A DNA stretch of 64,000 bases from Strigamia acuminata (taxonomy: Eukaryota; Arthropoda; Chilopoda; Geophilomorpha; Linotaeniidae), in the NCBI GenBank assembly GCA_949358305.1, contig OX442314.1, positions 868,001-932,000 on the forward strand. The letters are read 5' to 3'. A program made the position numbers and the translations under genes. Positions 1-10,008 of the stretch are shown one piece after another (position 1 is the first letter of the stretch; the number at the start of each line of letters is the position of its first letter). The notes under the pieces are model-generated. The model did not search any database. It worked only from the letters and a program-made list of their open reading frames with translations, and was not told the DNA's origin.

Positions 1-76
1 GGCGGCGAAACGGAAGCGGCCGGAGTGCGTGACGCCTCCGAATTGTGGGGAAATGGTGCCCGTACGTCTGCATAAA

Positions 77-790
77 CTCAAAGACAGATGGCCCCAACAA
101 ATCTCCGTAGTCGTCGGATTGTTTTCTTTTCTGCGCATGGGCAGAAGAACCGTTTTCAGCGAGAGACGCTAAACAATAATCTGTCACGTAATTTCGTCTT
201 GACTCGATCAGCACACGGCAAGGTGAACAGCAAGATTTTGCTATTCGGCATGCTGTGTTCGTTTTTCACGTTATTTAATTCGGGTTTGATTTCCAAAAGG
301 TTGATTGGTTTCATTAACACAGCATTAACATTTCCGCAAATTTCTCAGCAGGTTTGAATTCTTTGAAAAATGATCCATTTATTTTCTTACATTTGTTCTT
401 AACGCCATTTTTAGGCCTACTATATAGGCCTACTTCGAATTGTATTTTCCTCCGTTACGGTTGAATATATATTTGGCAAGAATATTATTTGATGCACAGT
501 TTGGAGTGTTTTGGTGCCTTATGGCGGTTTTTCAAAGTATGGTTTGAAGATTTCATTTGAAATTTTTTGGTTTTGTGATATGATATTTGCCATTTTTCGT
601 GACATCAAGTGTTTAGTTTGAGAATTGATTTCTGAAACCTGGTTTTTATTTTCAAACTGATCAGTGGCTCAGGGGATGGTCATAAACTTTAAAAATGACA
701 TTTTCCAGCAAAAAAATGTATTTTCAGATGGAAAAAATGCATTTGCAAATGGAGAAATCCATTTGCAGATGGAAATCAAAGCAGAAGAAA
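77..790. repeat. Dispersed repeat, copy A1 (partner at 21,437-22,135)
   Basis: This stretch reappears at 21,437-22,135 with a modest number of substitutions and small indels. It includes the paired TAGGCCTA octamers near 412-432. The short reading frame at 88-357 lies inside the repeat and differs between copies, so it is not treated as a gene. The repeat is non-coding as far as can be seen and its class is not recognised. Confidence 0.8.
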
Positions 791-829
791 TATTTAACCA
801 ACCAAATTTCTCAACAATATCTCGACCAA

Positions 830-1050
830 TCAAACTGGGGCCACTGCTGTTGTGGCCTTGCTGATTGTTGTAGTAAGCGAGACTCGACCCAGCGTCTTAA
901 TGGGGTGTTTTTGATACGCAAAAAGCTTCAAACCAGTTGATTTGATCTCCTGAGCCGACAACAAACCTTTAGCCAACAGCACATCACAATCTTTAGCATT
1001 TAGGATGGATAATTCACTACCAGTATCTAGCCATAAATTAAAACTTAACA
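830..1050 (-). pseudogene. Relic of a gypsy-type retropepsin (aspartic protease)
   Basis: Read on the minus strand, this segment encodes a peptide with the motif LDTGSELSIL followed by alternating hydrophobic stretches and a late LGRVSL segment. That layout matches retroviral/gypsy aspartic proteases, in which DTG (or DSG) holds the catalytic aspartate. Only the protease core is present: no reverse transcriptase follows and no LTR is visible nearby. It belongs to a different lineage from the intact element at 6.8-18.1 kb, whose protease reads DSGAD. I infer a fragment of an old insertion. Confidence 0.6.
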
Positions 1051-1123
1051 AATTCAAAATTACGCGATCACGGCGGGGAGCGCAGCCTCGCAGGCGCCAG
1101 TTGAAACAATGCGAAATCCTCAT

Positions 1124-2540
1124 CCTGTTCTTGAATAACCAAGGTTTTGTTTCACGTGGATTACTAAATAATTCAATTAAATAAAATAAATTAAATTAAA
1201 TAAATAAAAAATAGATAAAATTTTTACTTCGGCTGTCGAATCGACTGCCATGCTAACACAATAAAATCGTTACGACCAAGCTCTTTTCCCTCCATTTTTA
1301 AATTGAATTTGACTTTTAGAGAAGAAAACAATTTAAAATTGCTTTCATGTACAAATATTTTGTCAAGTCATTTGGTTTACCTGATCAAAAATAATGTGGT
1401 CGAAAGGAGTCCTGATTCCACTAGAGTTAGGCCTAACGTTCAATGCACGAAAAAGACAAAGATAACAGCGGTTGCCATAGAAACTAGTGCATAGCAACAG
1501 AAGCGAGTCATAGTAACGCTGCAGTCCAATCACAACACAGGAAATAATTGCATATTTTTTAAAAATTTCTCGAATTTGTCAAAATTAGTTCCGTGAAATT
1601 TAATTTTCCCAAATTGTTTTAAAAAAAATTTTTGCAACTCATCCAAATTTTTCTCCAATTTTTCTCAAAAAGTTTTAATAAATTTGAGAATTCTTTTAAA
1701 TCATGCCACTGACGTGACATTTTCGTAATATATCGTAGTCCTCCGCTTTTGTTCAGCCCGAGCGATTACAGGATTAGCTACGTGGCCACGAACGAGAGCT
1801 AAAGTGGGATTTCCCACAAACAAATCATTCGTTGGAATCGGCAATTCGCTCGTACACAATCAATGGGCTTTCGCCCCTCACGACTTATCGCGTCCAAGTG
1901 ACGACGGTTCGTACACACACCCGGGTCGCGTCACCGTCACCACTCGCATAGAGACGCCAACCAGTACACCGAAAAACAAGTGAGAAAGATTTGTATATCT
2001 GCGCAATTAGCTGAAACTGGTGCAAGACTATTCTAAGTATAAGCTTAGAAAAACTAAGCCAAAGACGCAGTTTATTCCCGATTAAGTGATAAACTTTATT
2101 GTGGTCGTCTCCTCCTTTATCTGCTTGTAGTGAATTATTATTTTGTAATTACTGTACAGTTCTGTCAAACACTTGTACTGTAAATTTGATTAGTCTTGTA
2201 GTGGAACTTCGTCTTTGCTAAAAACATAATTTGAAATGGCCAATTCTATTTTGAGAATGTCAATACAGTACTACTTTAGGATTTGTCATTCTTTGACATC
2301 CTCACACCCATGGTGCTACCAAATTGACTAAGAAACGGCTTGTTGGCTTCCTTTCATTGATTTTGGGCGGGGACTCTTTCTTCTGATGTCCTCATCCTCC
2401 GAGTCCGTGAATCTGTGTCGTATCCTCCCCTGCTGAGGTGTCACTTTCTCTCCACTCTCTTTGTGTCCTCTTATATATGTAAAAATAAAATAAATATATA
2501 AATAAATAAATAAATATAAAATATAAAACTAAAATATATG
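1124..2540. other. Non-coding intergenic stretch
   Basis: No gene is supported here. It is AT-rich with a short, more GC-balanced block at about 1,740-1,980 that matches nothing I recognise. Bases 2,101-2,193 are repeated at 22,843-22,935. From 2,470 the sequence runs into TAAATA-rich low-complexity DNA. Confidence 0.6.
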
Positions 2541-3101
2541 TATTAAATTAAATAACTTCTATTAGCAGAAATAAATCAAAAAAATATATTTTCATTCTGT
2601 AAACAAGTAAATATCTGTAGTGCATGGAAGCATTACATCTTAGACTTCTACACCCCTTCTACACTTTTCTGTATAGAAGTACATCTGTTCGTCTGTCCTT
2701 TAAAATTTTTACTTACTCAGCTTTAGAAGTCTAAAAAAAAATTTCTGTTACCAGTTTGTAAAAGTCTAAAACCAGTTTTTTTATTAAACCCGAGGTCGGA
2801 GAAATACAAAAATTTCTTAGGCACCTATTGAAGGTATTCGGAGTTCATTGCAGTTGCCCGTTTGGCTGAATGTTGGTGTTGATGTTAATATAAATGCCAA
2901 TATTAAAAACGATCAACGTGGGTGGAGGTGGAGGTGGAATCGACTGCATGTTCGGTATGTCATGTGTTGGATTGGACGGTACAATGTTTGTTCAATTGTA
3001 TTAAATTAAATAACTTCTATTAGCAGAAATAAATCAAAAAAATATACTTTTATTCTGTAAACAAGTAAATATCTGTAGTGCATGGAAGCATTACATCTTA
3101 G
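2541..3101. repeat. Direct repeat pair of about 103 bp
   Basis: Bases 2,541-2,643 recur almost unchanged at 2,998-3,101; both begin TATTAAATTAAATAAC and end near CATTACATCTTAG. About 355 bp of unrelated sequence lies between them. This could be a local duplication or the two ends of a small insertion, but the copies do not start TG and end CA, so an LTR reading is not supported. Confidence 0.75.
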
Positions 3102-3187
3102 CTTTCGTTTCTTTCGGAGTTTTGAAACAATTGCCAGGATCGTGCCTATGGGAATTAAGAAATGAGTCCTTTACGGATGGGGCCATG

Positions 3188-3188
<1 letters not shown>

Positions 3189-3221
<33 letters not shown>
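3189..3221. repeat. (ATT)n microsatellite
   Basis: About eleven uninterrupted ATT trinucleotides. No other feature is attached to it. Confidence 0.9.
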
Positions 3222-3412
3222 TTGTTTGAATTTTTCTTGCAACAACTGTTAGTTGCTTTTCAGACGCCCCGCCCTCCTTTATTTGTGTATACTTGTATGT
3301 CAAAAGAGCTAAACTGATCATTTTTACATGATTCCTGTCAAGTTGGTTGAAATAATGTTGCTTTACTGGTTGGCTAATGAGTTTTTAGCTGGAATCTAAT
3401 CTCTCTTGTTTG

Positions 3413-3640
3413 GTGTGGAACTCTGCTTTCCCTTATTCTTAATTATGTTCTGCACACAGCAGAAAGGTGACGAGGAACTACTAACCTACCTATCCATCCA
3501 TCTTTGAAATTGCGGTTAAGAAAAATAAAATACATCAGGCGACATTTCACGACCAAAATCCTCAGGAATGTCAAGTGCGTTTACTGGCACTGCCTTCTTC
3601 TTTTCCTTCTTCCCATTCTCTTAAATATTTGACAGCTTAT
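3413..3640. repeat. Dispersed repeat, copy D1 (partner at 23,330-23,545)
   Basis: The segment from TGGTGTGGAACTCTGCTTTC through the T/C-rich run before CATTCTCTTAAATA is found again at 23,330-23,545 with scattered substitutions. A neighbouring block at about 3,106-3,200 (core GGATCGTGCCTATGGGAATT) also recurs at 23,905-23,985, but on the other side of its companion, so the blocks have been shuffled between the two loci. Confidence 0.75.
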
Positions 3641-4179
3641 GTGCTGACACTCTAAACGCCTTGCGGTGAACGAATTTGCGATCTACAAACTTCTACATAC
3701 TCAAAAAAAATTTCTCAGAACATTGAAATACACTGAAACATTGCGAATTAATCGTCGAGTGAACGGTATAAAGTCTGAAGCGGACGCCATTTGGCGTGGA
3801 ATTGTTCACTCATTTAAGAAGATAAATTGGCCGAACCGTTATAAATTCGAGTATAAATTATTATTTCCGTTACCGTAACTTTTTAAAACATCTCCGCAAT
3901 AAGAGTGGCGCCACCTCTTAATAGTTTCCCATACTAATCCCACAAAGGTTGGATTTTTCGATCAATTCGGCAAATCAGTGTCACAAATGCAATTTTCACC
4001 CAAGAAGATCCATGTGTGAGTCACCCATCCCCTCTGGAAACAGACAGCCACTAAATTAAACTCCAACACACCACCGGAGATGCAGGAAATGTCGTTCCCT
4101 CCGCGCACCGTTACAAATTCGAATTCCTCAGCAAGCAAAAAGGGTCGCCTCACCTGCCCTTGCAGCTTGCCTCTGCCTA
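3641..4179. other. Non-coding stretch before the LINE fragment
   Basis: No coding region is supported. Short open stretches exist on both strands but lack codon structure, recognisable motifs or splice context. Confidence 0.5.
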
Positions 4180-4772
4180 GGTTCTGGATAATTAAAACTT
4201 GTTAAAGCAGACTAACACTTTCAGAGCATATAATCAACACCTATGCCTCGTCGATTTGGAACTCAACGGTTCGCCGGTTCAAGTTCCCTCTCGCTAAGGC
4301 GTACAATGCGGTCATTCGCAACGCTTTCAACCGTTACGGTCATAACCACATCACCCCAGTGTGCAATGAGTTCGGTATCCTGACTTTGGACAACCTCCTC
4401 CTGCTTCATGATCTCTCCGCCATAGCAGACGTCCTCCGAAATGCGGATCATCCTGCTCATGCCATCACGGAATTCTACCACTCTGATGTGAATACCCGGA
4501 CGTCTCGGCGCCATAAGTTCGAGATCACGGTAGAGCGAACGACCTACCTACGCAAGACATTCCCACATAGATGCACGACACTCTGGAATGATCTTCCCAT
4601 CGACCTCCGCACTACGGTCTTTGACTGTGCTGCCTCAAAGTGTCGTTTCCACTGCTGCCACCTTCATAAGCACATAAGCAAACACCTATTAGACCAACAA
4701 GCTCTTTCATAAACCTGTATCCTACTTCCACTGGAGTGTCTCTTAAATAAATAAATAAATAAATAAATAAAC
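4180..4772 (+). mobile_element. 5'-truncated LINE, end of reverse transcriptase ORF plus 3' tail
   Basis: The + strand frame ending at 4,712 carries the signature of LINE reverse transcriptase C termini: an upstream YASSIWN segment, then TFPHRCTTLWNDLPIDLR, matching the usual 'R..LWN.LP...R' pattern. A short 3' UTR and an (AAAT)n tail at about 4,745-4,770 follow, typical of the 3' ends of CR1/Jockey-like elements. A frameshift near 4,215 breaks the frame and everything upstream is missing, so this is a dead-on-arrival copy. Family assignment is only approximate. A second possible 3' end of related form (TTGTATCCT, then TAAATAAATA) lies at about 20,148-20,196. Confidence 0.75.
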
Positions 4773-5640
4773 TTAAGCTGAGGGAAAGGTCACAACATCA
4801 CCCTAACTTTGACCTTATCGTTTTAAAACCCAAGTTTGGCCTACTTTTCCCTCCACAAAACCACATGGCGACTCAATTTGCTTTTAAAAACTCGAGTCAA
4901 GGGCACGTGAAAAGTAACACGTCAACAAAAGCAAATTTCTCATTTTTTTTCTTTTTCTTCTTCTATTTTTCTCGTATTCTTTACTTCCCATATAACCTTC
5001 GTCTTTAATTCAACTTCCGTTCATTACCATTCATTTAAGACAAACATCCTATTTTCTGAGAAAGAAGAACATTAATTCACGTCCTGGATTTAATAATAAT
5101 AATAATAATAAAAACATCCAACCCATCGCTCCAATTCCCAATAATCGTCACCAGATGCCGGTGCCGCAGCAAGCTTCTTCAATCAAATTTCAAATCAATA
5201 TCGAAATCCCTAATCGAACCGCATTCCGCCACGCTGCCCGATCAATATTTGCCTCAAATTAAAAAATTATTTACCACCATTTCTATTTTTAAAGAAAATC
5301 CTCAACAGGTTGCGCGGCAATAAGAAATGTCACAACAAATAAAACTCATTTCCCCCGTGCCTTAAATCGATACACAAACATCTGCATTTGGATTCTCTCA
5401 CGAAGATGCCAAACTCCTGGTTTATTCACACGCTTCCAACATCCAGATCCAGAGCTTTAAAGCCCAAAATATAAAACTCCACTACCCAACCTCGCATACC
5501 TCTGGGGGTCAATATCCATCCTGCAACCCGAGAAGCAAAAGGAAGGGGTTTGGGTAAACGAGCGTGGGAAAAAACCGAGCAAAATAATTTCATCCGCTTA
5601 ATCCTATTAACTCCAATTTATGAGAAAATCCATTAGCCCG
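4773..5640. other. Non-coding intergenic stretch
   Basis: AT-rich sequence with an (AAT)n run near 5,090-5,110. No gene, RNA or mobile-element end is seen. Confidence 0.5.
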
Positions 5641-5659
5641 CACGTCAATCTCAAAGGGG

Positions 5660-5830
5660 CGGGGTGGCGCTATTGTCGCGAAAATATAAATCGCGAATTT
5701 CAGCAATCGCGAAATTAGCGATTCCTGAATTCAAAGAATTATATCGCGAACTGGCACATTCGCGAATCCAAGAATCGCGAAAGTGACGTATCGCGAATCG
5801 GTGTAATCGCGAAAACCAAATCCACAACGT
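5660..5830. repeat. Cluster of irregular TCGCGAA repeats
   Basis: The motif ATCGCGAA or TCGCGAA occurs about nine times in 170 bp at irregular spacing. The density of a CpG-rich octamer in AT-rich surroundings resembles the family-specific internal repeats of the MITE-like elements elsewhere in the window (for example TTTTAGCGA at 54.8-55.5 kb). No clear terminal inverted repeats were found here, so the element boundaries are unknown. Confidence 0.6.
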
Positions 5831-5860
5831 GCAATGACATCGTATTCAATAAATTTAAAG

Positions 5861-6754
5861 CATTTGCTGGGAAAATAAAATATAAATTGATTTTGAGCTG
5901 GAAAAATTCCATTTTCACGCAAAATAACGCTTTTTTCTCATAAACTAGTTATTTATTTATTTTGTGGTTGTGTAATATTGGCATGGAAACTACGTACATA
6001 ATAAGTACACTGTTTTAATACGTAGATACGTCCCAGAAAATGAAAACGTGCGTAAAAAGAAATTAGCTGCATTCAAAAAGTAGTTTTATAACTCTTTTAG
6101 TTATTTGTGTTTTTGTTTTGTGATTTTAAAAGAAACACAAACACCAAAAACGGGACTTTTGAATGCAAAACTACTGTGTACTTTATTAAAAATCTTTATA
6201 AAAAAGCCGTTATATCAAATAAATCGTGTAAAAACAGAATTTAATTACTTTTCTGGACCGTGTAAAAAGACCGTGTAAAAACAGAGTTTGGTGTAAAGGA
6301 TTTATACAGTATACTGATTAAGAAAAACAGACATTTACAACTTCGAGAGGAAATACTATAATTCTACCGTAAAATTGAAAACGTTTTAAAAATATTACTC
6401 ATTTAATTCTTTTATTTTCTCATCAAAAGTGAAGACTTAAAGACCGTTCTTATTTTTCTTCTGGATAATGTTTGACTTGCTGGAAAACCAACAATTTCGT
6501 CAGTTTTGTTTTTGATGTTTCACTCCAATTACTCCACAAAATTCCCATTTTTCACTCGAAAACAAAACTGATCCACTTTGAAACAAGTAATCACAAATTA
6601 TCCGAGAGGACATCATCTAACATGCGGGCAATTCCACGTCCCGCCCATCGAGCCCAGAGCCCACAGCACAGCCAATTCAAAGCAAATCCCGCATAAAATC
6701 GCTGGAATTATCTGATGCGAGCTGGAAATAAACGAATGGCCCTCGTCTTTAGTC
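5861..6754. other. Non-coding flank of the LTR retrotransposon
   Basis: No gene is supported. A CGTGTAAAAA motif recurs around 6,225-6,290. The last four bases before the LTR, TCCT at 6,755-6,758, form the left copy of the target-site duplication. Confidence 0.5.
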
Positions 6755-6758
6755 TCCT

Positions 6759-7368
6759 TGTGGTGACCACGAGGTCACAAAAGTGTTTTAATAATTTATA
6801 ATTCAATAAATAATGATTTTAGTATTCATAATAAAATATTGTCAGATCATTACGGGAAAACTAGCTATACTAGTTTTACCGTTTCTGCGGGACTGACGTG
6901 ACAACGTCATGAATTTGCATAATTCTCCGAATTTAGGCAAATACGTCATTTCCGGTCCAGCCAGTATTTAAACCCGTGTCTGACCGGAAACCCGCCACTT
7001 TATAGATACCAGAGCAACATTAGCATCACCACCTCACCGTCAGGCCGTTTTACCGGATTGATAGAGGATCGATGCCCGTTGCCAATTACATCTATAAATC
7101 AGAGTCACAGATATTATCGTAGCAATACTACGATCGTAATATCTCCCGAAGCGAAGCGTTTGCGAACACGTGTTTCGCCAGACGCCATTACCCTAGACAA
7201 CAGTAGAAGCCACGTGTAAGACTGCCGTGCAGCAACAAATCGTATCCGCCAGCAAGGATCCGAGACCACATTGTTAAGTATCATTATTGTATTATTACAA
7301 GTGTGAAATAAAGGGTGTTATTAGTAAGATATTGTGTAAGTTTATTTACCGGAATCAAGGTTACGACA
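6759..7368 (+). repeat. 5' LTR (610 bp)
   Basis: Begins TGTGGTGACC and ends TTACGACA. It has an AATAAA signal at 7,307-7,312, 56 bp before its end, and an AT-rich TATTTAAA at about 6,965 as a candidate core promoter. Inverted repeats include GTGACC/GGTCAC just inside the left end and a long imperfect hairpin at 7,109-7,144. The 3' copy lies exactly 10,779 bp downstream. Confidence 0.96.
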
Positions 7369-7370
7369 CG

Positions 7371-7388
7371 TGGGGGCCCGTCCGGGAT
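7371..7388 (+). promoter_or_regulatory. Primer binding site, complementary to tRNA-Pro
   Basis: Two bases after the LTR end the sequence reads TGGGGGCCCGTCCGGGAT. This has the layout of the proline-tRNA primer site of retroviruses such as murine leukaemia virus, with one apparent difference in the middle (CCC where CTC is usual). Reverse transcription of minus-strand DNA would be primed here. Confidence 0.88.
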
Positions 7389-7454
7389 AGTTTTGAACAT
7401 TCAAACTATTTTAAATAAACATATCTTACGGTTTGAACTTTGCAAACTATCGAA

Positions 7455-9995
7455 ATGACGAAAAGCGGGAAAAATCGAAACCCTTCAACCGCAAGCGCCC
7501 GAAGAAAAGCCATGGAATCCGCCAAGGCAAGGGCCGAAACATTAGCTAGTCCAGCGTTAGAAAAGCAGCCACCGGAGCCGACGAGGGAAAAGGCGACTGG
7601 AAAGACACCAGTCAACGAAAACCACGCGGAAAAACCACCCGAGAATGTGCCGACCGGAAGAACGCCGGCTAGTAAAGTACCCGCTAGCAAAAACCCAACC
7701 AATAAAACGCCGATAAATCAGCGAATCGAAGAAGAAGTCGAAGAAGAGGAGGAAGAATCCGGACAAAGTCAGAACGGGTATAACCTATTCGACAATCGGG
7801 ATAATCGCCAGAGTAATCGTGTCACGATCACACACGGTTATAATTCGAAGAAATCCCAGATCGATAGCTGTAAAGAAGCGTACGAACTCGCTCGACTGGA
7901 GGGAATCCCTTACAACGAAGAAGGGGACCCGCTAGCACAGATGAACATGATCATTCGTCTTGCCAAAGAGCGAGCGGAAAAACGAGCCCTTAGAAGAGGT
8001 CGAAAAAACGTAAAACGTCAAAAAACGAATAACCAAACGACGGACTCCTATGATTCCACCCGAACATCCGACGCCGACGACGAAAGCGAGGCCGATTCCC
8101 TCAGCTCGAAAGGAATCAACGTTCAAGGATGGGATAGTATAGTGGACGAGCCAGTCGAAATCCAGAACGAATTCCTGGAAGCCTTCCAGCAGGACCGTCG
8201 AAATAATAAGGGTCAACAGTCGTGGGCAATCGCCCAATCCTTTGCTACGAGAGCTGGCCACACCAGTCAAACCCCAAAGGATCCTAACGCAGAGATGATT
8301 AGACTGATAAATCAGCGAAACCACCTCAGAAACCAGCAAGGACGGAACAGGTTGGCAATGCCAAGCCTCGAAGATATCCAGACGGTACAAGCCAACGTCG
8401 AAGCAGCAAACGAGGCGGAAAGAATTAAAATACAAGCCGCCAACGAAGTCGACCGAGAAGCCGCAAGACTAAAGACACAACTTTACAGCGGGAGAGGGTC
8501 GACCATTTTGATCGGACAGAAGAACGGGGTCCTAAATGGAACAGCCATAAACGGAATTTTCCCCCCCGGAACACAACTGACCGAGTCGCAACCAAACTCG
8601 ACAACACCGACCTTGACCGACCCGAACTCAACCAACGGTAATTTCCAACGATTTGCGCCACAAAATGGAGCTACGTCCCCGAACTGTGGGAATCAATACC
8701 AAGCCGATCCCATAATGGAAGCTAGATTGAGAGCACTCGAGGAACGAGCACGCGCCGACTCCCAGGTCAACCAAAATCGAAATCTGAGAAATCGCCCAAG
8801 ACAAAACGAGAGCCTTCTTCGAAAATATTCCGCCGATCAATGGGCCTTAGAACAAAAGGACCGAAACATAAAATGGTCACAGTTGCGACTGATGAGATTC
8901 GACGGAACCTGGAGGGCCGGCAATAAATTCTTAGACGAAGTGGCACTCACCATTTCACGACTCGGAGCCGAACCCGACGAGATGGTAACAAAAGGGCTAC
9001 CCGAAATGTTAGTAGGGGAAGCCAGAGCCTGGTATGTGGAAGCAAAATTAAAAACTTGGGAACAGTTTGTCGTCGCTTTCAACAGTCAGTACGGCGAGAC
9101 CCAAAAAGAAATTAGACAGAGAGTCAGTCTCATGCTACAAGCCGCAGGAGAAGAATTACGAGCCTATTTCCGACGAGCGAAAAGTTTGTTCAACGAGTTG
9201 GATACGCCACTCGACGAATATGCGCAAAACGTGATTTTCGAAAAAGGGTTAAACGACACCTCAAAGAAAGTACTGAGAGATATGAACGCTCCCACAGCAG
9301 ATAGTTTCGAACAGCTGCTAAAATTTGTAAATGACTATCACGAAGAAGTAGACGATCGTTATACGGAGGCCCTGACGCCCGAACAGAGGACACAAACGCA
9401 ACTCCGCATACAGCGTATCCATGCGAAAAATCATGACGCAGGGAGACTGATCCAGTCGCGTAGCTTCCTGAACGGGGAAATCGAGGCCGCACCTCCGAAA
9501 AAGGCGAACGATAAAGCCACCTCGAACCCGATACCGGCTCCAAAAGCTTACAAAGCCAGTACAAACTCCGACGCAACTAATCTCGAAGAAGGGAGGGAAA
9601 GTGAAGAAAACAACTCCGAGCAAAACTCAGGAGGAGATACCAGCGATAGCCAACAAGAAGAAGAGATTCTCCACGCTAACATGGGGAAAGAAATCGCCCC
9701 CAGCTACCGACCCCGAATGAAGACCGCGAATAAAACGGAGCACCACAACCCAAAAAGCGAAAAACCCTACGAGAAAAAAGAGTTCGTGAGACGACCGTAC
9801 CCGAAAACAGATAACTCCACCACAAAACCTTGTAATTACTGTAACGAGGTGGGACACTGGAGAAGAGATTGCCCAAAACGAAAGAAGAGGAAGGAAGAGA
9901 AGGAAGCCGCCAAAAACGACGCATTGTTAGAAAAGCTAACAGCCAAATTCGAAGAACTGACAAAAAACTGGTTAAAGCAGACAGAGAAAAAATAA
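7455..9995 (+). CDS. gag: Gag polyprotein
   Basis: Structural polyprotein of 846 residues that would assemble the particle and package element RNA. The first in-frame ATG is at 7,455. The N-terminal third is basic and Glu/Lys/Pro-rich. A Retrotrans_gag-like capsid segment spans about residues 476-633, with the conserved FDGTWRAGNKFLDEV start and a LRAYFRRAKSLFNEL core. A highly charged linker follows, then one CCHC zinc knuckle at C793, C796, H801 and C806 (spacing C-x2-C-x4-H-x4-C) in a Lys/Arg-rich tail, the expected nucleocapsid. The stop at 9,993-9,995 sits in the loop of the frameshift stem-loop. At more than 800 residues it is long for a gypsy Gag; the extra length is the N-terminal charged region. 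Confidence 0.95.
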   Translation: MTKSGKNRNPSTASARRKAMESAKARAETLASPALEKQPPEPTREKATGKTPVNENHAEKPPENVPTGRTPASKVPASKNPTNKTPINQRIEEEVEEEEEESGQSQNGYNLFDNRDNRQSNRVTITHGYNSKKSQIDSCKEAYELARLEGIPYNEEGDPLAQMNMIIRLAKERAEKRALRRGRKNVKRQKTNNQTTDSYDSTRTSDADDESEADSLSSKGINVQGWDSIVDEPVEIQNEFLEAFQQDRRNNKGQQSWAIAQSFATRAGHTSQTPKDPNAEMIRLINQRNHLRNQQGRNRLAMPSLEDIQTVQANVEAANEAERIKIQAANEVDREAARLKTQLYSGRGSTILIGQKNGVLNGTAINGIFPPGTQLTESQPNSTTPTLTDPNSTNGNFQRFAPQNGATSPNCGNQYQADPIMEARLRALEERARADSQVNQNRNLRNRPRQNESLLRKYSADQWALEQKDRNIKWSQLRLMRFDGTWRAGNKFLDEVALTISRLGAEPDEMVTKGLPEMLVGEARAWYVEAKLKTWEQFVVAFNSQYGETQKEIRQRVSLMLQAAGEELRAYFRRAKSLFNELDTPLDEYAQNVIFEKGLNDTSKKVLRDMNAPTADSFEQLLKFVNDYHEEVDDRYTEALTPEQRTQTQLRIQRIHAKNHDAGRLIQSRSFLNGEIEAAPPKKANDKATSNPIPAPKAYKASTNSDATNLEEGRESEENNSEQNSGGDTSDSQQEEEILHANMGKEIAPSYRPRMKTANKTEHHNPKSEKPYEKKEFVRRPYPKTDNSTTKPCNYCNEVGHWRRDCPKRKKRKEEKEAAKNDALLEKLTAKFEELTKNWLKQTEKK

Positions 9996-10008
9996 TAAAT
10001 CTGTCTGC
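9962..10008 (+). promoter_or_regulatory. Programmed -1 ribosomal frameshift signal
   Basis: The heptamer A AAA AAC (9,962-9,968) is in the correct phase relative to the gag frame, forming a canonical X XXY YYZ slippery site. After an 8-nt spacer, GCAGACAGA (9,977-9,985) pairs perfectly with TCTGTCTGC (10,000-10,008) around a 14-nt A-rich loop that contains the gag stop codon. Slipping back one base enters the pol frame directly. Spacer length and stem position are those of characterised retroviral sites. No pseudoknot partner for the loop was identified. Confidence 0.93.

Noticed and set aside
88-357. Short frame in repeat A1 starting MAPTN
   Set aside because: The same start occurs in copy A2 at 21,451 but the frames diverge and stop at different points, so it is not maintained as a gene.
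1740-1980. Possible rRNA or tRNA-like block
   Set aside because: Some GC-balanced sequence, but no segment could be matched to conserved rRNA or to a tRNA cloverleaf.
2541-3101. Direct repeats as LTRs of a small element
   Set aside because: They are about 103 bp, do not begin TG or end CA, and show no primer site, polypurine tract or target duplication.
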